In this document: positions 41,491 to 50,368 of the stretch, in pieces
Position numbering within the stretch: the stretch's first letter is position 1
How the letters are laid out: each line of letters starts with the position of its first letter
Position numbers and translations under genes: made by a program
Assembly: GCF_003352085.1 (NCBI RefSeq)
Contig: NZ_CP025804.1
Location: 806,001-870,000, forward strand
Length of the DNA stretch: 64,000 nt
Direction: 5' to 3'
DNA from: Sulfitobacter sp. SK012
Lineage (GTDB): Bacteria > Pseudomonadota > Alphaproteobacteria > Rhodobacterales > Rhodobacteraceae
Notes under the pieces: model-generated
What the model was told of the DNA's origin: nothing
The model's input: only the letters and a program-made list of their open reading frames with translations
Database searches by the model: none

Positions 41491-41943
41491 ATGGCGGTAA
41501 ATGATGGGCTTTCAATCGGCGCGCTGGCACGGCGCACGGGTCTTGCGGTGTCTGCAATCCGGTATTATGAGGCGCAGGGATTGATCAAACCTTGGCGCAA
41601 TGGTGGGGGACAGCGGAGATTTGAGCGCGCGGATTTGCGGCGGCTCAGCTTTGTGATGATCGCCCAGCAGTTTGGATTTACCCTGCCGCAGATCAAGGCC
41701 GAACTGGACCTTCTGCCGGGCGGGCGCACACCAACCAAGGCGGATTGGGCGCGGATCAGCGAAGGGTTTCGCGCAGCCCTTGATAGCCGCATCGCCACGC
41801 TCACAAAGCTGCGCGACAATCTGGACGGCTGCATCGGTTGCGGTTGCTTAAGCCTTGAAGCCTGTGCGCTTTATAACCCAGTGGACAAGGCAGCGACCAA
41901 GGGGCCGGGGCCGCGATATTTGATGGGCGACAGCCCGGAATGA
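41491..41943 (+). CDS. soxR: redox-sensitive transcriptional activator SoxR
   Basis: MerR-family regulator of 150 aa. The N-terminal winged helix begins SIGALARRTGLAVSAIRYYE (about 7-26); the C-terminal sensor has the four cysteines CIGCGCLSLEAC (about 116-127) of the SoxR [2Fe-2S] cluster in the exact C-x2-C-x-C-x5-C spacing. Oxidation of the cluster by redox-active drugs switches on target promoters. Like SoxR in many non-enteric bacteria it has no soxS beside it; the divergent VOC gene is the probable direct target. ATG 41491 is preferred over TTG 41479. Confidence 0.95.
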   Translation: MAVNDGLSIGALARRTGLAVSAIRYYEAQGLIKPWRNGGGQRRFERADLRRLSFVMIAQQFGFTLPQIKAELDLLPGGRTPTKADWARISEGFRAALDSRIATLTKLRDNLDGCIGCGCLSLEACALYNPVDKAATKGPGPRYLMGDSPE

Positions 41944-42046
41944 CGCAGAGCGTTAAGTCACGAAACATGTCGAATTGTGGCGAAGCGTGATTTGACTTGA
42001 GCCACCAGGATCGGTTCAGTGGATAAAAGTGCCTTTGGAGGGCTTC

Positions 42047-42835
42047 ATGCGAAAATCGATGCTGGCATTGTCGGCAGCTTTGACCTTGGGCTTAGGGTTA
42101 AGCCTCGGGGGCGCACGCGCGGCTGATGAAATCTCAGACGCGACGATGATCCTTAATGCCAAGTCGAATACCATCAAGAAATGGCACTACAGCCCGCGAT
42201 TTGTTGTTGTGCACGACCGGCCTGTGGACCGCGAAGCATTTGCAGATGTGGCGGAATTTATCCGCGACACCACCGGGCTTGCGATGGACCCCCCGGATTT
42301 TGTGCACCTTGCGAGCGATACTTTGGCGGACCGGTTCTACACCGAGTCGCATTACGCGCCGCGCCGAACGGATGCTGGGCGTATGACGTCGGATCTGTTG
42401 ATCGCAGGGCACGAAGATCTCAACCTAACGGCCAACGTCTTTGTGTTCATGGTTTCGCCGCCGCTCGCGTCCCATTTGATGTTGCTGACGGCGTGGGGGC
42501 GGTCGTCTTCGAACTTGCCACGTGCTTATGCGCAGGGCAGTGGGCCGTGTTATTTCAACGTCTTATCGAACGCGGACAGCATCCATTTTGGCACCATTGT
42601 GATTTCACCCGACATTGCGCCCACCATGCAGGCGTCCTGCATCTATGAGGAAATGACACAGGCCATGGGTCTGATGAATGACGCACAAAATTCGCCGTTC
42701 TTTACCTATGACAACTTGGATGAAGATAAACCGCGCACCTATGACCGCCGGTTGTTGGCGGCGCTTTACAACGCGGATGTGACAAATGGTGATGCGGTGG
42801 AAAAAGTTCTGGGGATTTACGCCAAGCAGCATTAA
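42047..42835 (+). CDS. exported DUF2927 protein
   Basis: A 262-residue secreted protein with a Sec signal peptide (cleavage near ARA-ADE, about 26). The conserved region with FNVLSNADSIHFGTIVIS and CIYEEMTQAMGLMNDAQN (about 203-220) is that of DUF2927, which may be a metal-free or degenerate relative of zincin proteases because of its EExTQ helix. ATG 42047 has GGAG six bases upstream; a GTG at 42029 is the alternative. Monocistronic. Function unknown. Confidence 0.8.
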   Translation: MRKSMLALSAALTLGLGLSLGGARAADEISDATMILNAKSNTIKKWHYSPRFVVVHDRPVDREAFADVAEFIRDTTGLAMDPPDFVHLASDTLADRFYTESHYAPRRTDAGRMTSDLLIAGHEDLNLTANVFVFMVSPPLASHLMLLTAWGRSSSNLPRAYAQGSGPCYFNVLSNADSIHFGTIVISPDIAPTMQASCIYEEMTQAMGLMNDAQNSPFFTYDNLDEDKPRTYDRRLLAALYNADVTNGDAVEKVLGIYAKQH

Positions 42836-42973
42836 CAGCTTTGCACGGCCGTTACAGATCCTCTTGTTTTGCGTGGCCATATTCCCCTATTTTCACCCAA
42901 CGTCCCGATTGCAATGCGGGGTTCTGTGGTTTAGCCACATTTAACTGTTTTTTCCCCGAAAAGGATCGCTTAC

Positions 42974-44623
42974 ATGGCCGAGATTGAACGCGAAGCAATG
43001 GAATATGACGTTGTAATCGTTGGGGCCGGGCCTGCCGGCCTTTCGGCTGCGATCCGGCTCAAGCAATTGGATGGAGATTGCAATGTGGTCGTGCTGGAAA
43101 AAGGTTCTGAGGTTGGCGCACATATCCTCTCGGGCGCGGTGCTGGACACCTGCGGCCTTGATGCGTTGATGCCCGACTGGAAAGAAAAAGGCGCGCCGAT
43201 CACGGTGCCTGTCAAAAAAGACAACTTTTACATGTTGGGCGAAGCGGGACAGATACGCATTCCCAATTTCCCAATGCCGCCGTTGATGAACAACCACGGC
43301 AACTACATTGTCTCGATGGGCAATGTGTGTCGCTGGATGGCAGAACAAGCCGAAGAAATGGGCGTCGAGATATTCCCCGGCATGTCGTGTTCTGAAATCG
43401 TTTATGGCGACAAAGGCGAAGTCAAAGGCGTCGTTGCTGGTGAGATGGGCTTGGGGGCGGATGGCAAGCCCGGACCAAACTATGAGCCCGGCATGGAATT
43501 GCACGGGAAGTATGTGTTCTTGGGCGAGGGCGTGCGGGGCAGCCTTTCAAAGCAGGTGATCGAAAAATTCGATCTGGCGAAAGGCAAAGAGGTCCAGAAA
43601 TACGGTCTGGGCATGAAAGAAATTTGGGAAATCGACCCTGCAAAGCACAAAGAAGGCACCGTGACCCACACGATGGGTTGGCCTTTGGGCAAGAACGCCG
43701 GGGGCGGATCCTTTATCTATCACCTTGATAACAATCAAGTATACGTGGGTTTCGTGGTGCATTTGGGCTATAAGAACCCTCATCTGTTTCCTTACATGGA
43801 ATTCCAACGCTTTAAGCATCACCCGATGATTGCTGACTTGCTGGAGGGTGGCAAACGCGTGGCGTATGGCGCGCGTGCAATCACAGAAGGTGGCTATCAG
43901 TCGATGCCCAAAATGGTGGCACCCGGTGTGGCGCTGTTGGGTTGTTCGGTTGGGATGGTCAACGTCCCGCGCATCAAGGGTAACCACAACGCGATGCTGT
44001 CTGGCAAAGCGGCGGCAGAGGCTGCAATGGCTGCGATCAAGGCCGATCGTGCGGGCGATGAGCTAAATGATTATGAGGTCGACGTTCGCACAGGGTCCAT
44101 TGGCGATGACCTCAAGAAAGTCCGCAATGTTAAACCGCTTTGGTCCAAATACGGGATGACGGCTTCGCTCGCTTTGGGTGGTATGGACATGTGGACCAAC
44201 ACTCTGGGCTTTTCATTGTTGGGCACGTTGCCGCATGGCAAATCAGATGCTGAAGTGACTGAAAAAGCCAGCATGCACAAAAAGATAGACTACCCCAAGC
44301 CCGACGGAAAACTGTCATTCGATCGGCTGACCAATGTCGCTTTCAGTTTTACCAATCACGAAGAAAGCCAGCCTGCGCATCTGACGCTCAAGGACCCGAA
44401 GGTTCCTGTGGATGTCAATCTGGCGGAGTATGCAGGGCCGTCCGCGCGGTACTGTCCGGCTGGGGTTTATGAGTTTGTAGAGGAGGCTGGCAAAGAACCG
44501 CGTTTTGTCATCAACTTCCAAAACTGTGTGCATTGTAAGACCTGTGATATCAAAGACCCAAGCCAGAACATCGTCTGGACCACGCCGCAGGGCGGAGATG
44601 GGCCAAACTACCCGAATATGTGA
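42974..44623 (+). CDS. electron transfer flavoprotein-ubiquinone oxidoreductase
   Basis: Membrane-associated flavoprotein of 549 aa that passes electrons from ETF (reduced by acyl-CoA and other dehydrogenases) to ubiquinone. FAD-binding motif VVIVGAGPAGLSAAIRL (about 12-28); hydrophobic plateau regions in the middle; C-terminal 4Fe-4S domain with CPAGVYEF, NCVHCKTCDIKDP (about 515-527) and IVWTTPQGGDGPNY. It would serve the acyl-CoA dehydrogenase at 29496. A perfect inverted repeat follows the stop. Confidence 0.96.
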   Translation: MAEIEREAMEYDVVIVGAGPAGLSAAIRLKQLDGDCNVVVLEKGSEVGAHILSGAVLDTCGLDALMPDWKEKGAPITVPVKKDNFYMLGEAGQIRIPNFPMPPLMNNHGNYIVSMGNVCRWMAEQAEEMGVEIFPGMSCSEIVYGDKGEVKGVVAGEMGLGADGKPGPNYEPGMELHGKYVFLGEGVRGSLSKQVIEKFDLAKGKEVQKYGLGMKEIWEIDPAKHKEGTVTHTMGWPLGKNAGGGSFIYHLDNNQVYVGFVVHLGYKNPHLFPYMEFQRFKHHPMIADLLEGGKRVAYGARAITEGGYQSMPKMVAPGVALLGCSVGMVNVPRIKGNHNAMLSGKAAAEAAMAAIKADRAGDELNDYEVDVRTGSIGDDLKKVRNVKPLWSKYGMTASLALGGMDMWTNTLGFSLLGTLPHGKSDAEVTEKASMHKKIDYPKPDGKLSFDRLTNVAFSFTNHEESQPAHLTLKDPKVPVDVNLAEYAGPSARYCPAGVYEFVEEAGKEPRFVINFQNCVHCKTCDIKDPSQNIVWTTPQGGDGPNYPNM

Positions 44624-44631
44624 TCGCAGAC

Positions 44632-44662
44632 GGCGCTCCTTTGCTGATGCAAAAGGAGCGCC
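44632..44662 (+). terminator. stem-loop after ETF-QO gene
   Basis: Perfect 11-bp inverted repeat GGCGCTCCTTT / AAAGGAGCGCC with a 9-base loop, nine bases after the ETF-QO stop. It is not followed by a T run, so it may act as a 3' mRNA stabiliser or a rho-assisted terminator rather than a classical one. Confidence 0.6.
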
Positions 44663-44723
44663 AGCATTGCGTCACGGGGGATACATCAGTAGCGTGTTCT
44701 CAAAAGAGTAGAGGCAGGCAAAC

Positions 44724-46442
44724 ATGCATTTTCTGAAGAAATCGACCCGTATCGCCCTCGTGGCATTGGGCATATCATTTGCAGTTCCGGCAGCGGCGCA
44801 ATCGCTTGCTGGTGATTACCTTGCAGCGCGCCATGCGGCGGCCCGCAATGACTACGGCGCGGCGGCGCGGTATTTCTCTGAGGCGCTAGCGCAAGACCCG
44901 GCCAACGCAGAGCTGATGGAAAACGCGGCCCTGTCTTACTTGTCACTTGGCCTTGTTGATCAAGCGATCCCTCTGGCGCAGGCTTTGGAAGAAACCGGCC
45001 AGCGCAGTCAGGGCGGACGTCTTATCCTGACAGCAGGCCTGATCAATGCGGGCGACTATGCGGCCCTTCAAAATCGCGAAATGGACACCCAAGGGATTGG
45101 TCCTTGGGTTGATGGTTTGGTCAAAGCGTGGAGCTTTATTGGTTCGGGTGACGTGCCTGCAGCACTTGCGGTGTTTGACGGATTGTCAGCCGAAGCGGGG
45201 ATGCAAGGATTTGTGCAGTATCACAAGGCTTTGGCACTCGCGAGTGTCGGGCAATATGCCGAAGCAGAAGCTTTGTTTGCAGCTGGTGCTCCAGGTCGGG
45301 CAGCCAACACGCGGCGCGGCGTAATGGCGCGCACCGAGATACTGTCTCAGCTAGGGCGCAACGAGGACGCCTTGATAGCGATCCGTCAGAATTTTGGGGA
45401 TGCGACGGATCCAGAGCTGGATACGATGATCGCCAAGCTTGAGGCAGATGAAACCGTGCCATTTACCCATATCACTTCAGCCAGAGACGGTCTGGCAGAG
45501 GTGTTCTTTACGTTCGGCGCTGTGCTGCGTTCTGAGCAGGCGGGCGACTATTACACCATGCTATACGCGCGGACTGCACGGTACTTGCGCCCTGATCACG
45601 TTGATGCGCTTTTGTTGACGGCGGACTTACTGGAGTCGCTCGGACAGTATGAGTTGGCGATTGAAGAATACAAAGCCGTTCCCGCAGGCAGTCCAGCTTA
45701 CCACGCAGCAGAGCTGGGGCGTGCTGACGGGTTGCGCCGTCTTGATAAACCTACGCAGGCCATTGAGGTGCTGGAGCAGCTGACGCGCAGCCACGGTAAT
45801 CTGGCGGTAGTGCATTCCACGCTTGGCGACTTACTGCGTGGCCAAGATGATTTCGACGCAGCGATCCTGTCTTACAACCGCGCGCTTGAGCTTACACCCG
45901 AAGGGGCACGCGCCCGCTGGCGGTTGTTTTATTCGCGTGGCATTGCCGAGGAACGTTCAGGAAATTGGACAAACTCGGAGGCGGATTTCCGAGCGTCGTT
46001 GGCGTTAAATCCAAATCAACCTCAGGTGCTCAACTATCTGGGCTATTCACTGGTGGAGCAGAACGTAAAACTCGATGAAGCGCTTGAGATGATCGAGCGT
46101 GCGGTCGCGGCTGCTCCTGACAGTGGCTATATTGTGGATTCGCTTGGTTGGGCGTATTACCGTCTGGGTCGCTATGAAGAAGCCGTTGTGCAGATGGAGC
46201 GCGCGGTCGAACTGATCGCTGTCGATCCGGTGGTCAATGACCATCTGGGGGATGTCTATTGGGCCGTGGACCGCAAGCGTGAGGCGCAGTTCCAGTGGAG
46301 CCGTGCCTTGTCGCTTGCCAAAACACCAGACACCGATAGTGAGGTTGATCCCGACCGTATCCGTGCAAAGCTGGCGGATGGATTGGACAAAGTTCTGGCT
46401 GATGAAGGTGCGCCGCCCCTCAAGGTTGCAGATGACAAATGA
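44724..46442 (+). CDS. exported TPR-repeat protein
   Basis: A 572-residue protein with a Sec signal peptide (cleavage near AAAQS, about 26) and about nine tetratricopeptide repeats, clearest at 30-60 (LAARHAAARNDYGAAARYFS) and in the second half (for example DAAILSYNRALELTPEGARA and YYRLGRYEEAVVQMERAVEL). It is probably a periplasmic or outer-membrane adaptor; proteins of this kind act in cell-envelope assembly, but the partner is unknown. The 3' end overlaps ispE by 11 bases, an arrangement seen also in other Rhodobacteraceae. Confidence 0.86.
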   Translation: MHFLKKSTRIALVALGISFAVPAAAQSLAGDYLAARHAAARNDYGAAARYFSEALAQDPANAELMENAALSYLSLGLVDQAIPLAQALEETGQRSQGGRLILTAGLINAGDYAALQNREMDTQGIGPWVDGLVKAWSFIGSGDVPAALAVFDGLSAEAGMQGFVQYHKALALASVGQYAEAEALFAAGAPGRAANTRRGVMARTEILSQLGRNEDALIAIRQNFGDATDPELDTMIAKLEADETVPFTHITSARDGLAEVFFTFGAVLRSEQAGDYYTMLYARTARYLRPDHVDALLLTADLLESLGQYELAIEEYKAVPAGSPAYHAAELGRADGLRRLDKPTQAIEVLEQLTRSHGNLAVVHSTLGDLLRGQDDFDAAILSYNRALELTPEGARARWRLFYSRGIAEERSGNWTNSEADFRASLALNPNQPQVLNYLGYSLVEQNVKLDEALEMIERAVAAAPDSGYIVDSLGWAYYRLGRYEEAVVQMERAVELIAVDPVVNDHLGDVYWAVDRKREAQFQWSRALSLAKTPDTDSEVDPDRIRAKLADGLDKVLADEGAPPLKVADDK

Positions 46443-47232
46443 GGCGTTTGCGCCGGCTAAGATCAACCTAACCCTGCACGTCACGGGCCAACGACCCGAT
46501 GGCTACCATCTGCTTGATTCTTTGGTTGTTTTTGCAGATATCGGCGATCGACTATGGTTCGAACAAGGACCGGAATTGTCGCTGGAAGTGACAGGCCCTT
46601 TTGCCAAGGGGGTCCCCTGCGACGCCCGTAATCTCGTTTGGCAGGCCGCATTTCAAGCGGGGTGGTCAGGTCAAATCACGCTCGAAAAAAACCTACCACA
46701 TGGGGCTGGTATTGGCGGTGGATCAGCAGATGCTGCTGCGGTGCTGCGAAGCTTGGACGCGCCACAACACGCACTTTGTCTTGGGGCAGATGTGCCGGTA
46801 TGCCTGTCGACGTTTCCGCAGCGGATGTCAGGCATCGGTGAGCAACTTTGCCCTGTTCCAGACCTTCCAGAAATGTGGGTTGTTCTGGTTAATCCAGGTG
46901 TCCATGTCCCAACACCGCAGGTCTTCGCAGGGCTTGCGTCAAAACAAAACCCGGCAATGCCCGATTCGCTTGAGGGCTGGCAATCTGTTCAAACATTTGC
47001 CACTTGGCTCGCGCATCAGCGCAATGATTTGCAAGCGGTGGCCCAAACCCAAACACCGGAAATATCAGAGGTGTTATCAGCACTGGGGGACGCGCTGATT
47101 GCGCGGATGTCAGGTTCGGGTGCCACATGCTTTGGGGTCTATTCAAGCGCTGCCATGGCCCGCCTGGCGGCTGAAAAGATACGCAAGCAACACAGCGATT
47201 GGTGGGTCGCTGACGGCAAAGTCCTTAGTTAA
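46432..47232 (+). CDS. ispE: 4-diphosphocytidyl-2-C-methyl-D-erythritol kinase
   Basis: GHMP-family kinase of the non-mevalonate (MEP) isoprenoid pathway, phosphorylating CDP-methylerythritol. The 266-residue protein has APAKINLTLHVTGQRPDGYH (about 7-26) and the ATP loop LPHGAGIGGGSADAAAVL (about 88-105), and RMSGSGATCFGVY near the end. ATG 46432 lies inside the end of the TPR gene; the frame is open further upstream only as a shadow. It supplies isoprenoids for the polyprenyl synthase encoded convergently; their 3' ends overlap by eight bases. Confidence 0.94.
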   Translation: MTNEAFAPAKINLTLHVTGQRPDGYHLLDSLVVFADIGDRLWFEQGPELSLEVTGPFAKGVPCDARNLVWQAAFQAGWSGQITLEKNLPHGAGIGGGSADAAAVLRSLDAPQHALCLGADVPVCLSTFPQRMSGIGEQLCPVPDLPEMWVVLVNPGVHVPTPQVFAGLASKQNPAMPDSLEGWQSVQTFATWLAHQRNDLQAVAQTQTPEISEVLSALGDALIARMSGSGATCFGVYSSAAMARLAAEKIRKQHSDWWVADGKVLS

Positions 47233-48223
47233 TCCGACTAACCACGTAGTCTGCCAAATCATGCAGCATGTTTTTCAGCTCATGATCCGGGAGGCCAGAC
47301 AAAGCGTCTTTTGCTTTTTCGGCCCATGCAACGGCATCATTTTTCGTTTCAGCCATTGTGCCGTGCTTATTCAAAAGCGCCATCGCGTGATCCAGATCAC
47401 CATCGCCTTGGCGGCCTTTCTCGATCGTGCGGCTCCAGAACGCGCGCTCTTCGGCGTCTGCTTTTGCGACGGCTTTGATGACAGGCAAGGTCAGCTTGCG
47501 CTCGCGGAAATCATCGCCAATATTTTTGCCGGTCGCGCTGGCATCACCTTGATAATCCAGCAAATCATCCACAATCTGGAATGCGATGCCAAGCGCATCA
47601 CCATAGTCAAAAAGCGCACGCACATGGGCTTCGGGCGCGTCTGCGATCACACCGCCCACTTCGGTCGCCGCTGAAAACAGCGCTGCGGTTTTGCCGCGGA
47701 CAACCTGTAGATAGATATCTTCATCGGTCGCCAAGTTCTGCGCTGCGGTCAGCTGCAAGACTTCGCCTTCGGCAATGGTGGCCGATGCATTGGCCAAGAT
47801 CGACAGGACTGCCATCGACCCGGTTTCGGTCATCAATTGAAAGCTACGAGAGAATAGGTAATCGCCGACCAGAACGGAGGATTTGTTGTCCCACAATAGG
47901 TTTGCCGTCGGCCGCCCGCGCCGCTGCGCGCTCTCATCGACCACGTCGTCATGCAGAAGGGTCGCGGTGTGAATAAACTCGACCGTGGCGGCCAAATGGA
48001 TGTGGTAGGGCCCGCTGTAGCCACACAGATGGGCCGCCGCGAGTGTCAGCATCGGACGCAATCGCTTGCCGCCCGCCTCGACCAGATGCGCCGTCACTTC
48101 TGGGATGCGTGGGGCATGTCGGGAGGCCATTTTTTCACGGATAAGTTCGTTAACCGCGTCAAGGTCGGTGGCCAGCCACTCTGCCAATTGGTCATGTGGT
48201 TTTTGCGTCGCGTCGGCTTTCAT
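47225..48223 (-). CDS. long-chain polyprenyl diphosphate synthase
   Basis: Trans-prenyltransferase making the side chain of ubiquinone (octaprenyl to decaprenyl; length not readable here). The 332-residue protein has the first Asp-rich motif LLHDDVVDESAQRRG (about 90-104), FQIVDDLLDYQGD (about 210-222) as the second, and GKRLRPMLTLAAAHLCGYSG (about 53-72). The frame runs on for 84 codons upstream; ATG at base 48223 (MKADATQKP) or at 48253 (MSRLGGKDK) are both possible. It lies divergent to the DUF2007 gene. Chain acceptor enzyme UbiA is encoded at 9480. Confidence 0.93.
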   Translation of the reverse strand: MKADATQKPHDQLAEWLATDLDAVNELIREKMASRHAPRIPEVTAHLVEAGGKRLRPMLTLAAAHLCGYSGPYHIHLAATVEFIHTATLLHDDVVDESAQRRGRPTANLLWDNKSSVLVGDYLFSRSFQLMTETGSMAVLSILANASATIAEGEVLQLTAAQNLATDEDIYLQVVRGKTAALFSAATEVGGVIADAPEAHVRALFDYGDALGIAFQIVDDLLDYQGDASATGKNIGDDFRERKLTLPVIKAVAKADAEERAFWSRTIEKGRQGDGDLDHAMALLNKHGTMAETKNDAVAWAEKAKDALSGLPDHELKNMLHDLADYVVSRIN

Positions 48224-48281
48224 TGCTTTGTCTTTGCCCCCAAGCCTCGACATTTCGGGCGATCTGCCCTTACACACTGAT

Positions 48282-48497
48282 ATGAAGGAACTTTTGCGCA
48301 GCACCGATCCAACGATCATTGCCTTTGCTACCGCCCTCTTACAGGGCGAGGATATAGCCTGCTTCGATCTCGACGTAAACATGAGCGTGCTTGAAGGAGG
48401 CATCGGGATTTTCCCACGCCGACTGATGGTTCGGGAGGATGATCTGACCGCTGCCCAGCGCGTCATGCGGGACAATGAGATTCCGCACGGGCGTTGA
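48282..48497 (+). CDS. DUF2007 domain protein
   Basis: A 71-residue soluble protein of the DUF2007 (putative signal-transducing) family, with MKELLRSTDPTIIAFATALL at the start, LQGEDIACFDLDVNMSVLEG (about 20-39) and LMVREDDLTAAQRVM (about 48-62). It overlaps the methyltransferase gene by four bases (TTGA). Function unknown; in other proteobacteria it is likewise close to tRNA or ribosome methyltransferase genes. Confidence 0.78.
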   Translation: MKELLRSTDPTIIAFATALLQGEDIACFDLDVNMSVLEGGIGIFPRRLMVREDDLTAAQRVMRDNEIPHGR

Positions 48498-49225
48498 GCG
48501 ATTTAACCCATGACGCGTTTCTGGGCGGGTTGTTGCATTTGTGGCAACCGCGCACTGGCTACCGTGCTGGGGTTGATCCGGTCCTGCTTTCCGCGAGTGT
48601 CAAAGCACATGCCGGCCAACGCGTGCTTGAGCTGGGCTGTGGCGTGGGCGCTGCAATTTTGTGTCTTGGCGCACGTGTGCCCGGTCTTTTGCTGACGGGG
48701 GTTGAGCGAGATGCGAGTTATGCCGCCCTTGCCGTACGCAATTCGGATGCTCTTGAGGTGTTCACCTGCGACATCACGGGGATGCCGGCAGATCTGCGGC
48801 AGCGACAATTCGATCACGTGTTGGCCAACCCACCTTATTATGATCGTGCCGCGTCTGTCGCCGCACGTAACCCTGCGCGGGAAGGGGCCTTGGGCGAGGA
48901 CACACCGTTGGCAGAATGGGTGCAAATCGCAGCCAAAAGACTTGCCCCAAAAGGATACGCGCATTTTATTCACCGCGCCGAGCGCTTGCCCGACATTTTT
49001 GCGGCCCTGCCCAGTGGGATGGGGTCAGTCGAAGTTTTACCAATCAGCCCCCGTGCAGGACGCGCGGCAGAACTGGTTCTGGTGCGGGCGCGCAAGAACG
49101 GGCGCGCGGCATTTCGACTGCATCCACAATTGGTTATGCATCGAGACGACGTTCACCAGGACGGCGACCGCTATGTCGACAGCGTACGTGCGGTGCTGCG
49201 CGGCGGAAAAGCCCTTGAGTTCTGA
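48494..49225 (+). CDS. TrmN6-like N6-adenine methyltransferase
   Basis: SAM-dependent methyltransferase of 243 aa, related to the tRNA1(Val) A37-N6 methyltransferase. SAM motif VLELGCGVGAAILCLGARVP (about 44-63) and the N6-adenine catalytic motif NPPYYD (about 113-118) are clear. There is no ATG near the start; the frame begins with TTG 48494 overlapping the DUF2007 stop as TTGA, so TTG is the probable initiator. The tRNA substrate is inferred by family only. Confidence 0.87.
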   Translation: MSDLTHDAFLGGLLHLWQPRTGYRAGVDPVLLSASVKAHAGQRVLELGCGVGAAILCLGARVPGLLLTGVERDASYAALAVRNSDALEVFTCDITGMPADLRQRQFDHVLANPPYYDRAASVAARNPAREGALGEDTPLAEWVQIAAKRLAPKGYAHFIHRAERLPDIFAALPSGMGSVEVLPISPRAGRAAELVLVRARKNGRAAFRLHPQLVMHRDDVHQDGDRYVDSVRAVLRGGKALEF

Positions 49226-49336
49226 GTAAGTATTAACCGTTTGGTAACTGTTCACGCCATTATGCTGCGGTGCTGCGTGACTTCGGACAGCGAGTGTGAT
49301 TCACTAAGCAGGCAACTTAACCAGCAGGAGGAATGT

Positions 49337-49501
49337 ATGGCTCTTACCGCACATCTTGAGACGTTGAAGAAGAAGCACAGGGATATGAGTGAGGCTGTCG
49401 AGGCAGCTCAACGCGCTCCCGGGGTGGACGATCTAAGCGTCGCCACGATGAAAAAAGAAAAACTCCGATTGAAAGAAGAAATCACGCGATTATCGCAATA
49501 G
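49337..49501 (+). CDS. YdcH family (DUF465) small protein
   Basis: A 54-residue helical protein with two antiparallel helices (LTAHLETLKKKHRDMSEAVE and MKKEKLRLKEEITRLSQ), the hallmark of DUF465. ATG 49337 is preceded by a strong AGGAGGA site, so expression is probably high; the frame opens 32 codons upstream, but without such a site. The divergent or convergent neighbours are not part of its unit. Function unknown. Confidence 0.85.
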   Translation: MALTAHLETLKKKHRDMSEAVEAAQRAPGVDDLSVATMKKEKLRLKEEITRLSQ

Positions 49502-49504
49502 CGA

Positions 49505-50368
49505 TCAAGGCTTAAAGCTGGCGCGCGCAGCGATCAACGCGCCGCCGGTAACCAAAAGCGCCGCCCAAAGCAGGGTCATGCTGGGGGCGGCCACTCCGAA
49601 AACCACCAAAACAAGCGTAGATAACAGAGGTGCCGCGTAAGAGCTGGTGCCCAGCAACTGAATGTCGCCCTGCTTGACGCCAATATCCCAAACATAAAAT
49701 GCAAGCCCAACTGGCCCAAGCCCGAGCCCTGTAATAGCGGCCCAGCCTAGTGTCGTGGTGGGCAGTATCGTCTGCTCAAACAGCAGATGCAGCGGTAGGG
49801 ACAGCAGCGCTGACCCGAGGCAAAACACTGCTACGCTGGCTGTTGGCGCATCGCCGACCCTGCGAGACAGCACGGAATAGGTGGCCCATGTGACGGCCGC
49901 GACAAGCGCGAGGCCGTAGCCCGGCAGGTTATCCGCAGACAGGCCAGCGCCGCCGCCCGATATAATGAGAGCCGCCCCGCAAAACCCGACTATGGCCCCA
50001 ATTACATGGCCTGCCCGAAGCCGTTCGCCTGGCAACAAGCCGGAAAAGACGACGATAAGCAATGGCCAAAGATACGCAATCAGCCCGGCCTCCGCGGCAG
50101 GCGCCAACCGTAGAGCGGAGAAATACAGTAGGTGGTAACCAAAAAGCCCAAGAGTACCAAAGAGATAGACACGCGGATTTACGTTGCGCAGCTGGCTCAG
50201 TGTGCCGGTTGAAATGGCCCAGATCAGCCCGACGGTTCCGCCGATGCCAAAGCAAATCGTATTGAGTAAGAGGGGCGGAGTGGGCTGAGAGCCCACGGTG
50301 AAGAGAGCGAGCAACGACCACAGCAACACTGCTATAAATCCGATTGCGGTGGCGCGGATGCGGGTCAT
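49505..50368 (-). CDS. EamA family (DMT) transporter
   Basis: Inner-membrane exporter of 287 aa with ten helices in two EamA repeats; ALRLAPAAEAGLIAYLWPLL (about 85-104) and the second repeat YDLIVLGTSSYAAPLLSTL-like region (QLLGTSSYAAPLLSTLVL, about 236-253) are typical. It is most like YddG-type aromatic amino acid exporters; substrate not certain. It overlaps the LysR gene upstream by four bases and is therefore encoded on the same mRNA as that regulator. Confidence 0.88.
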   Translation of the reverse strand: MTRIRATAIGFIAVLLWSLLALFTVGSQPTPPLLLNTICFGIGGTVGLIWAISTGTLSQLRNVNPRVYLFGTLGLFGYHLLYFSALRLAPAAEAGLIAYLWPLLIVVFSGLLPGERLRAGHVIGAIVGFCGAALIISGGGAGLSADNLPGYGLALVAAVTWATYSVLSRRVGDAPTASVAVFCLGSALLSLPLHLLFEQTILPTTTLGWAAITGLGLGPVGLAFYVWDIGVKQGDIQLLGTSSYAAPLLSTLVLVVFGVAAPSMTLLWAALLVTGGALIAARASFKP

